Positions 6,681 to 13,986 of a stretch of 45,816 nt of DNA are shown here, piece after piece. A program made the position numbers and the translations under genes. Origin of the DNA: an uncultured Lachnospiraceae bacterium (GTDB lineage: Bacteria > Bacillota > Clostridia > Lachnospirales > Lachnospiraceae); assembly GCA_934351835.1 (NCBI GenBank), contig CAKRJP010000020.1, positions 1-45,816 on the forward strand, written 5' to 3'. The stretch's first letter is position 1; each line of letters starts with the position of its first letter. Under the pieces are notes generated by a model, which was given only the letters and a program-made list of their open reading frames with translations, was not told where the DNA came from and did no database searches.

Positions 6681-8146
6681 TGAAACATTCGGTAAAAGCC
6701 CAGTTGATGGTGATGTTTACAGGACTTCTGGGATGTCTGGTGGTAGCATTCCTGATTCTGAATATCAGGTTTTTGGAGCCTTATTATATCAATGATAAGG
6801 AAAATCAGTTCGTTGAGATGTATGAGCAGTTTAATGATGCGATGAAAAAGGATTCCCTGGACGATGACGATACATATGATGAATTGCTTCATCTGGCAGA
6901 AAAAAATAATATTTCATTCCTGATTGTAGAATCAAATTCGGGAACAATCTTTACCAATGTGCACAATAAGGACATGCTGTCAAACCAGCTCCTGGGATAT
7001 TTTATTAACCGGGCACATGAAGATAAGAAGAACCTGATTACCAGAGATAACTACGAGATCAACCAGTCAAAAGATCCGGTGAGCAAGACGGATTATATTG
7101 AAATGTGGGGAGAATTTGATGATGGCAGCCAGTTTTTGCTCCGCAGTCCTATGGAAAGTATCAAGGACAGTGTGGCAATCTCCAACAGGTTTTTCCTGGC
7201 AATTGGCTGTTCTCTGATTTTAATATCAATTTTTTTGGCGTGGTATCTGACGAAACGTCTGACAAATCCATTGCGGGAACTGACAGAACTTTCCGACCGT
7301 ATGGCAGATCTTGATTTTGATGCGAAATACACCAGCGGTGGGCAGGATGAGATCGGCGAACTGGGTGCGAACTTCAACCGTATGTCGGAGAAACTGGAAA
7401 GCACAATCTCCGAACTGAAAAAGGCTAATAACAGTCTGCAACAGGATATTGAACAGAAAGAACAATTGGAACAGATGCGAAATGAATTTTTAGGAAATGT
7501 ATCTCATGAGCTTAAGACGCCGATTGCGCTGATTCAGGGATATGCAGAAGGATTAAAAGAAGGAGTCAGTGACAGCCCGGAAGACAGGGAATTTTATTGC
7601 AGTGTCATCATGGATGAGGCCGACAAAATGAACCGCATGGTGAAGAACCTTCTGACACTGAATCAGTTGGAATTTGGCGAGGATGATCTGGTGTTTGAGC
7701 GTTTTGATCTGACAGAAGTTGTGTGTGGCGTATTACAGAGCATGGAAATTATGGCACAGCAGGAGAATGCCAAGGTTATTTTCCGTCAGGAAGATCCGGT
7801 ATATGTCTGGGCAGACGCATTTAAGATCGAGCAGGTCGTAAGAAATTATGTAAGTAATGCATTTCATCATCTGGACGGCGAGAAGGTCATAGAAGTTAAG
7901 ATTATCACAAAAGATAAAAAAGCAAGAGTAACTGTATTTAATACGGGAACGCCGATCCCAGGAGAGGATTTGGAACATATCTGGGATAAATTCTATAAAG
8001 TAGACAAGGCTCATACAAGAGAATATGGTGGAAATGGTATCGGTCTTTCCATCGTAAAGGCCATTATGAAATCCCTTCATCAGCAATATGGTGTGAAGAA
8101 TTATGATAATGGAGTTGAATTCTGGTTCGAAGTCGGGGTAGAATAG
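6680..8146 (+). CDS. Sensor histidine kinase (second system)
   Basis: A 488-residue kinase. TM1 is about 9-28, an extracytoplasmic domain of about 130 residues (30-162) follows, and TM2 is about 164-185. HAMP (about 186-240) and a coiled-coil linker lead into HisKA with H276 in NVSHELKTP. The ATPase domain has an unusual N box (NYVSNAFHHL), a G1 box with Asn for Asp (FNTGTPIP), and a standard G2 box (GGNGIGLSIV). The NTG variant is common in VanS-like kinases, so activity is expected. The sensor domain is unassigned. It is coupled to the preceding regulator by a one-base overlap. Confidence 0.92.
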   Translation: MKHSVKAQLMVMFTGLLGCLVVAFLILNIRFLEPYYINDKENQFVEMYEQFNDAMKKDSLDDDDTYDELLHLAEKNNISFLIVESNSGTIFTNVHNKDMLSNQLLGYFINRAHEDKKNLITRDNYEINQSKDPVSKTDYIEMWGEFDDGSQFLLRSPMESIKDSVAISNRFFLAIGCSLILISIFLAWYLTKRLTNPLRELTELSDRMADLDFDAKYTSGGQDEIGELGANFNRMSEKLESTISELKKANNSLQQDIEQKEQLEQMRNEFLGNVSHELKTPIALIQGYAEGLKEGVSDSPEDREFYCSVIMDEADKMNRMVKNLLTLNQLEFGEDDLVFERFDLTEVVCGVLQSMEIMAQQENAKVIFRQEDPVYVWADAFKIEQVVRNYVSNAFHHLDGEKVIEVKIITKDKKARVTVFNTGTPIPGEDLEHIWDKFYKVDKAHTREYGGNGIGLSIVKAIMKSLHQQYGVKNYDNGVEFWFEVGVE

Positions 8147-8185
8147 GATAAGCATATAAGTATCAGAGGAAAGGGAAAGAAATAG

Positions 8186-8791
8186 ATGATAGCAATTATT
8201 GACTATGATGCAGGAAATATTAAAAGTGTAGAAAAAGCGATGCAGTTTTTGGGACAGGAAGTGACTGTGGCCAGAGACCGTGATACTATATTGAATGCAG
8301 ATAAGGTCATACTGCCGGGAGTTGGTGCTTTTGGTGATGCCATGGCAAAGTTAAGACAGTATGGACTGGACAAGGTGATCCATGAAGTTGCAGAAAAGAA
8401 GATCCCGCTTCTTGGAATCTGTCTGGGATTACAGCTTTTATTTGAAAGAAGTGACGAGACACCGGGCGTAGAGGGACTGGGCGTCTTGAAAGGAGAGATT
8501 TTAAGGATCCCGGAGAAAGAGGGACTTAAGATTCCGCATATGGGATGGAATTCTTTGAAATACCCACATCAGGGAAGATTGTTTAAGGATGTTCCGGAAG
8601 ATTCCTATGTATATTTTGTTCATTCTTATTATCTGAAAGCCGAGGATGAAAGCATTGTGACAGCGACGACTGATTACAGTACACTGATCCATGCATCGGT
8701 AGAGCAGGGAAATGTATTTGCCTGCCAGTTCCATCCGGAAAAAAGCAGCGATGTAGGACTTCAGATCCTGAAGAATTTTGTGGAATTGTAG
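8186..8791 (+). CDS. hisH: Imidazole glycerol phosphate synthase, glutaminase subunit
   Basis: A 201-residue class I glutamine amidotransferase that supplies ammonia to HisF in histidine synthesis. The nucleophile C79 lies in GICLGLQ, and H183 and E185 lie in FHPEKS. The oxyanion motif PGVGAFGD is present, and the length is standard. hisF follows after 27 bases, which fits the obligate heterodimer. No other his gene is adjacent, so the pair is either detached from the main his operon or is the remnant of a scattered pathway. It could be cotranscribed with the two-component system upstream. Confidence 0.96.
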   Translation: MIAIIDYDAGNIKSVEKAMQFLGQEVTVARDRDTILNADKVILPGVGAFGDAMAKLRQYGLDKVIHEVAEKKIPLLGICLGLQLLFERSDETPGVEGLGVLKGEILRIPEKEGLKIPHMGWNSLKYPHQGRLFKDVPEDSYVYFVHSYYLKAEDESIVTATTDYSTLIHASVEQGNVFACQFHPEKSSDVGLQILKNFVEL

Positions 8792-8818
8792 ATAGATTTA
8801 GCGGGAGGATGAGAAAGT

Positions 8819-9580
8819 ATGCATACCAAAAGAATTATTCCATGCCTGGATGTAAATAACGGACGTGTGGTAAAAGGTGTTAATTTTGTAGATTTAAAAG
8901 ATGCCGGAGATCCGGTGGAGATTGGAAAAGCTTATGATAAGGCGGGAGCAGACGAACTGGTTTTTTTAGATATCACAGCATCGTCTGATGCAAGAAATAC
9001 AGTCGTAGATATGGTAAGAAAAGTTGCGGAGACGATATTTATTCCATTTACCGTGGGCGGTGGTATCCGTACGGTAGAAGATTTTAAAGTACTGCTAAGA
9101 GAGGGTGCTGACAAGATTTCCATCAATTCATCGGCAATCAATACACCGAGATTGATTTCGGATGCAGCCGATAAGTTCGGAAGCCAGTGTGTGGTTGTAG
9201 CCATTGATGCCAAGAGAAGAGCAGACGGTAGCGGCTGGAACATTTATAAAAATGGTGGACGTATCGATGTAGGGATTGATGCTGTTGAGTGGGCTGCGAA
9301 AGTCGCAGAGCTGGGAGCAGGAGAAATCCTTCTGACCAGCATGGACTGTGATGGTACAAAAGCAGGATATGATCTGGAACTCACCAGAGCAATCGCAGAT
9401 GAAGTACCGATTCCTGTGATTGCATCCGGTGGCGCAGGAACACTGGATCATTTTTATGATGCACTGACAGAGGGACATGCAGATGCAGCACTGGCGGCTT
9501 CGCTGTTCCACTATAAAGAGCTTGAGATCCGTGAAGTAAAAGAGTATTTGAGAAAACGAGAAGTATCTGTGAGATTATAA
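8819..9580 (+). CDS. hisF: Imidazole glycerol phosphate synthase, cyclase subunit
   Basis: A 253-residue (beta/alpha)8 barrel that converts PRFAR and ammonia into imidazole glycerol phosphate and AICAR. The catalytic residues are D11 (IIPCLDV) and D130 (VVAIDAK), and the phosphate-binding glycine loops FTVGGGIR and IASGGAG are present. Length and sequence are those of ordinary HisF, not of the diverged HisF2 proteins of surface sugar loci. It follows hisH directly and ung starts 25 bases later, so all three may share a transcript. Confidence 0.97.
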   Translation: MHTKRIIPCLDVNNGRVVKGVNFVDLKDAGDPVEIGKAYDKAGADELVFLDITASSDARNTVVDMVRKVAETIFIPFTVGGGIRTVEDFKVLLREGADKISINSSAINTPRLISDAADKFGSQCVVVAIDAKRRADGSGWNIYKNGGRIDVGIDAVEWAAKVAELGAGEILLTSMDCDGTKAGYDLELTRAIADEVPIPVIASGGAGTLDHFYDALTEGHADAALAASLFHYKELEIREVKEYLRKREVSVRL

Positions 9581-9604
9581 CAGATCTCAGGAGGGGAAGA
9601 AAAA

Positions 9605-10273
9605 ATGGCAGCAATTAATAACGATTGGTTAGAGGCTCTGCAGGGAGAATTTAAGAAACCCTATTATAAGAAGTTATTTGAGACGGTCAATCAGGAATAT
9701 CGGACACATCAGATATTCCCGCCGGCAGATGATATTTTTAATGCGTTTCATCTGACTCCTTTACATAAGGTAAAAGTAGTGATCTTAGGACAGGATCCGT
9801 ATCATAATGTGGGACAGGCTCATGGACTTTGCTTTTCTGTGCAGAAAGGGGTGGCAGTACCACCTTCACTGGTGAATATATATCAGGAACTGCACGATGA
9901 TCTTGGATGTTCGATCCCGAATCACGGATGTCTGACGAAATGGGCAGAACAGGGAGTTCTGATGTTAAACACGGTACTTACTGTTCGAGCACACCAGGCC
10001 AACTCACATCACGGAATCGGCTGGGAAGAATTTACTGATGCGGCAATCATGGCACTGAATGGCCAGAACAGACCAATTGTATTTATCCTTTGGGGAGCAC
10101 CGGCACAACGGAAAGCAAGGATGTTAAATAATCCAAATCATTTGATTTTGAAGGCACCACATCCAAGTCCGCTTTCGGCTTATCGCGGATTTTTTGGAAG
10201 TAAACCGTTCAGTCAGACAAACGCATTTTTAGAGTCTCATGGAGTAGAGCCGGTGGACTGGCAGATTGAGTAA
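9605..10273 (+). CDS. ung: Uracil-DNA glycosylase, family 1
   Basis: A 222-residue base-excision repair enzyme that removes uracil from DNA. The water-activating motif is GQDPYH (D64), and the Leu-loop motif is HPSPLSAYRGFFG (H186). The conserved NTVLTV and ILWGAPAQ segments are present. Length is normal for family 1 and all catalytic elements are intact. A GGAGG-type ribosome binding site precedes the start. The position between hisF and a lipoprotein gene has no obvious functional meaning. Confidence 0.97.
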   Translation: MAAINNDWLEALQGEFKKPYYKKLFETVNQEYRTHQIFPPADDIFNAFHLTPLHKVKVVILGQDPYHNVGQAHGLCFSVQKGVAVPPSLVNIYQELHDDLGCSIPNHGCLTKWAEQGVLMLNTVLTVRAHQANSHHGIGWEEFTDAAIMALNGQNRPIVFILWGAPAQRKARMLNNPNHLILKAPHPSPLSAYRGFFGSKPFSQTNAFLESHGVEPVDWQIE

Positions 10274-10298
10274 ATAGTAGATGGGAGAATCAGATAAT

Positions 10299-10826
10299 AT
10301 GAAAAAGAAGAATAAATTATTAGCAGTCATTTTGCTGGCCGCTATGTTACTGACTGCCTGTGGAAAGAATCCGTCAGAAGCAGGTGTGGAATATTTGCAG
10401 AATGGAGATTATAAAAATGCGATTGAGCAATTTCAGGCTGCAATTGACAAAGATATAAATACAGGAGATGCCTATCGTGGAATTGGTATGGCAAAATGGG
10501 AGCAGAAAGATTATGAAGGAGCTTTGAAAGCATTTAAAGATGCAGTAAAAAATGAAGCTTCTGAAGATGGTACCCTGTATAATCTGATGGGCTGTTGCAG
10601 CCTGGAGCTTGACAAGGCTTCGGACGCTGTGGATTATTTTAAGAAAGCGCAGGAAGATGAGAATAACAGTGATAAACTGGCACAGGAGATTTCTTATAAC
10701 TTGATCGCGGCATATGAGCAGAGCGGGGATTATGATAATGCAAAGACACAGTTAAAAGCATATGTGGACAAATATCCGGACGATGAAAAAGCCCAGAAAG
10801 ATTATGATTTCTGGAGTACCAGATAG
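10299..10826 (+). CDS. TPR-repeat lipoprotein
   Basis: A 175-residue exported lipoprotein. I place the start at ATG 10299, after GGGAG; the in-frame ATG at 10281 would put six extra residues before the signal and has no ribosome binding site. The signal peptide ends at the lipobox LLTAC with C21. The mature part consists of three to four tetratricopeptide repeats (for example LQNGDYKNAIEQFQAAI and EQKDYEGALKAFKDAV), a fold used for protein-protein contacts. It lies between ung and hflX on the same strand. The partner is unknown. Confidence 0.88.
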   Translation: MKKKNKLLAVILLAAMLLTACGKNPSEAGVEYLQNGDYKNAIEQFQAAIDKDINTGDAYRGIGMAKWEQKDYEGALKAFKDAVKNEASEDGTLYNLMGCCSLELDKASDAVDYFKKAQEDENNSDKLAQEISYNLIAAYEQSGDYDNAKTQLKAYVDKYPDDEKAQKDYDFWSTR

Positions 10827-10844
10827 ATATAAGGCAGGAAATAG

Positions 10845-12113
10845 ATGATAGAATTAAAAAAAGAAACAGAACGAGTGATATTAGTGGGCGTTAGTCTGGA
10901 CGATTCGGATCATGTGGAAGAATCTCTGGATGAATTGAATGAACTTGTGAAGACTGCCGGTGCAGAATCTGTGGGACGCCTGATTCAGAACAGAGAGCAG
11001 ATTCATCCGGGAACTTATATCGGAAAAGGTAAGATTCTGGAGTTAAAAGATCTGATCTGGGAACTGCAGGCAACCGGAATTGTGTGTGACGATGAACTGT
11101 CGCCGGTTCAGATGAAGAATCTGCAGGATGAATTGGATGTAAAGGTTATGGATCGTACATTGATCATCTTGGATATCTTTGCGGCGAGAGCTTCTACCAG
11201 CGAGGGAAAGATTCAGGTAGAATTAGCGCAGTTAAAATACCGTCAGACAAGGTTGACCGGTTTTGGTACGGCAATGTCGAGACTGGGCGGCGGTATCGGG
11301 ACCAGAGGCCCAGGTGAGAAAAAACTGGAGATTGACCGGCGCCTGATCAAAAATCGGATTGCACAGTTAAATCGGGAGTTGAAAGAAGTCAAACGTCACC
11401 GGGAAGTGACGAGAGACCACAGGAGCAAAAGTCACGCACCGGTAGCTGCGATTGTAGGATATACTAACGCCGGAAAATCGACACTGTTAAATACTTTGAC
11501 AGGAGCGGAGATTCTGGCAGAAGATAAATTATTTGCAACGCTGGATCCGACCACGAGAGGCTGTAAACTGCCGAGTGGTCAGGAGATTCTTTTAACAGAT
11601 ACAGTAGGATTTATCCGTAAACTGCCGCATCATCTGATTGAAGCATTTCGAAGTACGCTGGAAGAGGCAAAATACGCAGATATGATTTTTCATGTGGTAG
11701 ATGCATCGAATCCTCAGATGGATGAGCAGATGTATACGGTGTATGAAACATTACAGAATCTTGGGGTTACAGATAAACCGATTATTACGATATTTAATAA
11801 ACAGGATCGGTTAGATAATGAGAGTATCGTCCGGGATTTTAAGGCGGATTATACCGTAAAGATTTCAGCAAAGACAGGTGCAGGGCTTAATGATCTGTTA
11901 GAGGCGGCGGAAGCCCTTCTTAGAGAACAGAAGGTAGAGATCGAAGCAGTCTATGAATATAAAGAGGCAGGAAAAATACAACTCATTCGCAAGTATGGTG
12001 AACTGAGAGAAGAGGAATACCGGGAAGATGGTATTTTTGTAAGAGCCTATGTGCCGGCTGAACTTTACGGACAGGTGCGTCCGGAAGGGGTCTCATCGAA
12101 TAATTGTTTATAG
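10845..12113 (+). CDS. hflX: Ribosome-associated GTPase HflX
   Basis: A 422-residue GTPase known in other bacteria to split stalled or stressed 70S ribosomes. The N-terminal domain has PGTYIGKGK and the coiled Gly-rich linker RLGGGIGTRGPGE. The G domain has G1 GYTNAGKST, G3 DTVGF, G4 NKQD and G5 SAKTG. The C-terminal domain ends near VPAELYGQV; a tail of about 13 residues (to SSNNCL) lies in DNA that also codes for the end of the opposite AraC-family gene. The 49-base overlap means that neither gene has a separate terminator. Confidence 0.95.
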   Translation: MIELKKETERVILVGVSLDDSDHVEESLDELNELVKTAGAESVGRLIQNREQIHPGTYIGKGKILELKDLIWELQATGIVCDDELSPVQMKNLQDELDVKVMDRTLIILDIFAARASTSEGKIQVELAQLKYRQTRLTGFGTAMSRLGGGIGTRGPGEKKLEIDRRLIKNRIAQLNRELKEVKRHREVTRDHRSKSHAPVAAIVGYTNAGKSTLLNTLTGAEILAEDKLFATLDPTTRGCKLPSGQEILLTDTVGFIRKLPHHLIEAFRSTLEEAKYADMIFHVVDASNPQMDEQMYTVYETLQNLGVTDKPIITIFNKQDRLDNESIVRDFKADYTVKISAKTGAGLNDLLEAAEALLREQKVEIEAVYEYKEAGKIQLIRKYGELREEEYREDGIFVRAYVPAELYGQVRPEGVSSNNCL

Positions 12114-12913
12114 GCTCTTGAGAAAGTTGAGTAGTCTTTAAAACCACAATCAAAACAAGCCTGTGTGACAGACACACCGGAGGATAATAATTCTTTAGCA
12201 AGCAGGAGCCGTTTCTGGGAAATATAATGTCCCAGCGTATAACCGGTCTCCTGCTTAAATAATCTCATCATATAATATTTGCTGATATAAAATTCTTTCG
12301 CAATCCGATCAATACTCAGATCTTCGCCAAGATGCTCTCCTACATATTGAAGGATCGCCTGGATCTTCTCGTTACAGTTGGTCGTATCAATATATTCCAG
12401 ATGGTTTTTGCGGACGGCACGGTTCAAATGAATCATAAATTCCAAGAAAGTGACTTGGCGGTATAACTCGGAGGCATAGCCGCCATCGGAAAAGGAACGT
12501 TCTAACTGAGAGATAGAACGGAAAAGAGAACTCTTTTCCAGAGAAGGAATACGCAGTACATTAGAGTGTTCTCTCTCGGCTTTCTGAAAGCAATAGCTGA
12601 GATCATAAGAGTCTGTCAGGTAAGCGTTCATAAAATTAGGAGAGATATAGACGATGATGCGCTCGTATAATTTGTCTGGATTCACCGTGAGTCTGTGGAT
12701 ATCTCCGTGCTTTACCAATACGATATCATAAGGTTTCAGATCATAAGAACGCCCCTCGATCATATAATCCACTTCTCCCCGAATGAAAATTGTAATCTTA
12801 TCAAAATCATGATAGTGATATTCCACTTCTGAAGTATCTTTATCTGTCAGGTGAAATAATTTGAATTCACTGTTCAGATAACCTTTTTTTACATATTGTT
12901 CCATTAATTCCAT
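12065..12913 (-). CDS. AraC-family transcriptional regulator with cupin sensor domain
   Basis: A 282-residue regulator. ATG 12913 follows GGAGGTG, with a TTG two codons upstream as an alternative. The longer frame to 13303 runs through dapF and is spurious. The N-terminal half is cupin-like (YHYHDFDKITIFIRGE, KHGDIHRL). The C-terminal AraC domain has two HTHs (LSIDRIAKEFYISKYYMMRLF and VTQACFDCGFKDYSTFSRAY). The family core ends at FDETPS and is followed by GRTCP. It diverges from dapF across 146 bases that hold repeated ATTATTT-type half-sites. The ligand is unknown. Confidence 0.88.
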   Translation of the reverse strand: MELMEQYVKKGYLNSEFKLFHLTDKDTSEVEYHYHDFDKITIFIRGEVDYMIEGRSYDLKPYDIVLVKHGDIHRLTVNPDKLYERIIVYISPNFMNAYLTDSYDLSYCFQKAEREHSNVLRIPSLEKSSLFRSISQLERSFSDGGYASELYRQVTFLEFMIHLNRAVRKNHLEYIDTTNCNEKIQAILQYVGEHLGEDLSIDRIAKEFYISKYYMMRLFKQETGYTLGHYISQKRLLLAKELLSSGVSVTQACFDCGFKDYSTFSRAYKQLFDETPSGRTCP

Positions 12914-12962
12914 ATTCAAATACACCTCCAACTTCCCCGTAGTTGTAGTGTAGTATAAAAGA

Positions 12963-13016
12963 GCATTATTTGCAATATTAAAGGCATTATTTTTATAGAC
13001 CGTGGAAATAATGCCT
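12963..13016. promoter_or_regulatory. Candidate operator repeats between araC-type gene and dapF
   Basis: GCATTATTT occurs at 12963-12971 and again at 12984-12992, 21 bases apart, the spacing often seen between half-sites of AraC-family regulators. A third copy is inverted at 13006-13014. With its neighbours it makes a perfect 11-bp inverted repeat (12982-12992 with 13006-13016). The inverted copy lies between the -35 and -10 of the putative dapF promoter. Binding by the adjacent regulator is inferred. Confidence 0.45.
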
Positions 13017-13024
13017 GATATGAT
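12996..13024 (+). promoter_or_regulatory. Putative promoter of the dapF homologue
   Basis: TAGACC (12996-13001) and TATGAT (13019-13024) are separated by 17 bases, and a TGN extended -10 element (TGA) sits directly before TATGAT. The -35 is weak, as expected for an activator-dependent or extended -10 promoter. The gene starts 36 bases downstream behind GGGAGG. Confidence 0.5.
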
Positions 13025-13059
13025 GAAAATAACTGAGAAAAGATCGGGAGGTAAATGAT

Positions 13060-13917
13060 ATGAAGATTGCATTGGAACGTTATCATGGACTGGGAAATGA
13101 TTATGTAGTATATGATCCAAATAAAAATGAATTAGAACTGACATCCGGCAACGTAAAACTGATCTGTGACCGTAACGAGGGACTTGGGGCAGACGGAATT
13201 TTAGAAGGGCCGATTTTAGAGGAGGACGGAATGCATGTGAGAATCTGGAATCCGGACGGAAGTCAGTCAGAGACCAGTGGAAATGGAATCCGTATTTTCG
13301 CAAGATATTTAAGAGATGCGGGATATGTGCAGAAAAAGAACTTCAAGATTTATATGGAGAACGGACCGGTGGAGGCTACATTCTTGAGTGAGGACGGAAG
13401 TAAGATCCGTATTAACATGGGAAAACTTTCTTTCTGGAGTGATGATGTGCCGGTGACAGGCGAACGCAGAGAAGTGCTTAATGAGGATATGGTAATAGGA
13501 AGAACGTTATATCCGGTGACGTGCGTATCGGTAGGAAATCCTCACTGCGTTATTCCGATGCGTGAGATTTCTAAAGAGTTAGTGTGCAAAATCGGTGATT
13601 ATGCGGAAGTGGCAAAATATTTTCCAAACCGTATTAACACGCAGATTATGAAGGTTGTGGATAAAGGACACATCAATATCGAGATTTATGAGAGAGGTGC
13701 AGGATATACACTGGCATCAGGAACAGGTGCATGTGCGGCAGCGGGTGTGGCATATAAACTTGGAATGACAGACAGCAAAGTGATCGTGCATATGCCTGGC
13801 GGTGAGCTGACAGTGGAGATTGATGACGACTGGAATGTCAGCATGACCGGAAATGTATGTTACATCGCGAAGATGGTACTTAGCAGTGACTTTACAGAGA
13901 TTTTAAGAGCGATTTAA
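13060..13917 (+). CDS. dapF: DapF-family epimerase homologue with both catalytic Cys replaced by Ser
   Basis: A 285-residue member of the diaminopimelate epimerase family, with paired DapF domains. Fold motifs are intact: GLGNDYV, GLGADGIL, GNPHCV, and ERGAG before the second active-site loop. In characterised DapF the acid-base pair is two cysteines in CGNG and CGTG/CGSG loops (C73 and C217 in H. influenzae). Here the loops read ETSGNG (S73, codon AGT) and LASGTG (S220, codon TCA). Two thiols replaced by serines should strongly weaken the two-base epimerase mechanism, so the enzyme may be slow, use serine, or act on a different substrate. No other lysine-pathway gene is adjacent. The symbol reflects family membership, not proven activity. 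Confidence 0.85.
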   Translation: MKIALERYHGLGNDYVVYDPNKNELELTSGNVKLICDRNEGLGADGILEGPILEEDGMHVRIWNPDGSQSETSGNGIRIFARYLRDAGYVQKKNFKIYMENGPVEATFLSEDGSKIRINMGKLSFWSDDVPVTGERREVLNEDMVIGRTLYPVTCVSVGNPHCVIPMREISKELVCKIGDYAEVAKYFPNRINTQIMKVVDKGHINIEIYERGAGYTLASGTGACAAAGVAYKLGMTDSKVIVHMPGGELTVEIDDDWNVSMTGNVCYIAKMVLSSDFTEILRAI

Positions 13918-13936
13918 AGAGCAATTGAAAAGACGG

Positions 13937-13965
13937 TTCTCAAGGAGAATAATTTCATGTATACT
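13937..13965 (+). promoter_or_regulatory. Putative promoter of addB
   Basis: TTCTCA (13937-13942) and TATACT (13960-13965) are separated by 17 bases. A GGGAGG ribosome binding site and the addB start follow about 20 bases later. The -35 is only a partial match. Confidence 0.4.
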
Positions 13966-13986
13966 AAGGCATAGGGAGGAAAACCT

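Noticed and set aside
12914..13303. The AraC-type frame can be extended by 130 codons on the minus strand.
   Set aside because: The extension runs antisense through dapF, has low-quality composition, and a good ribosome binding site precedes ATG 12913.
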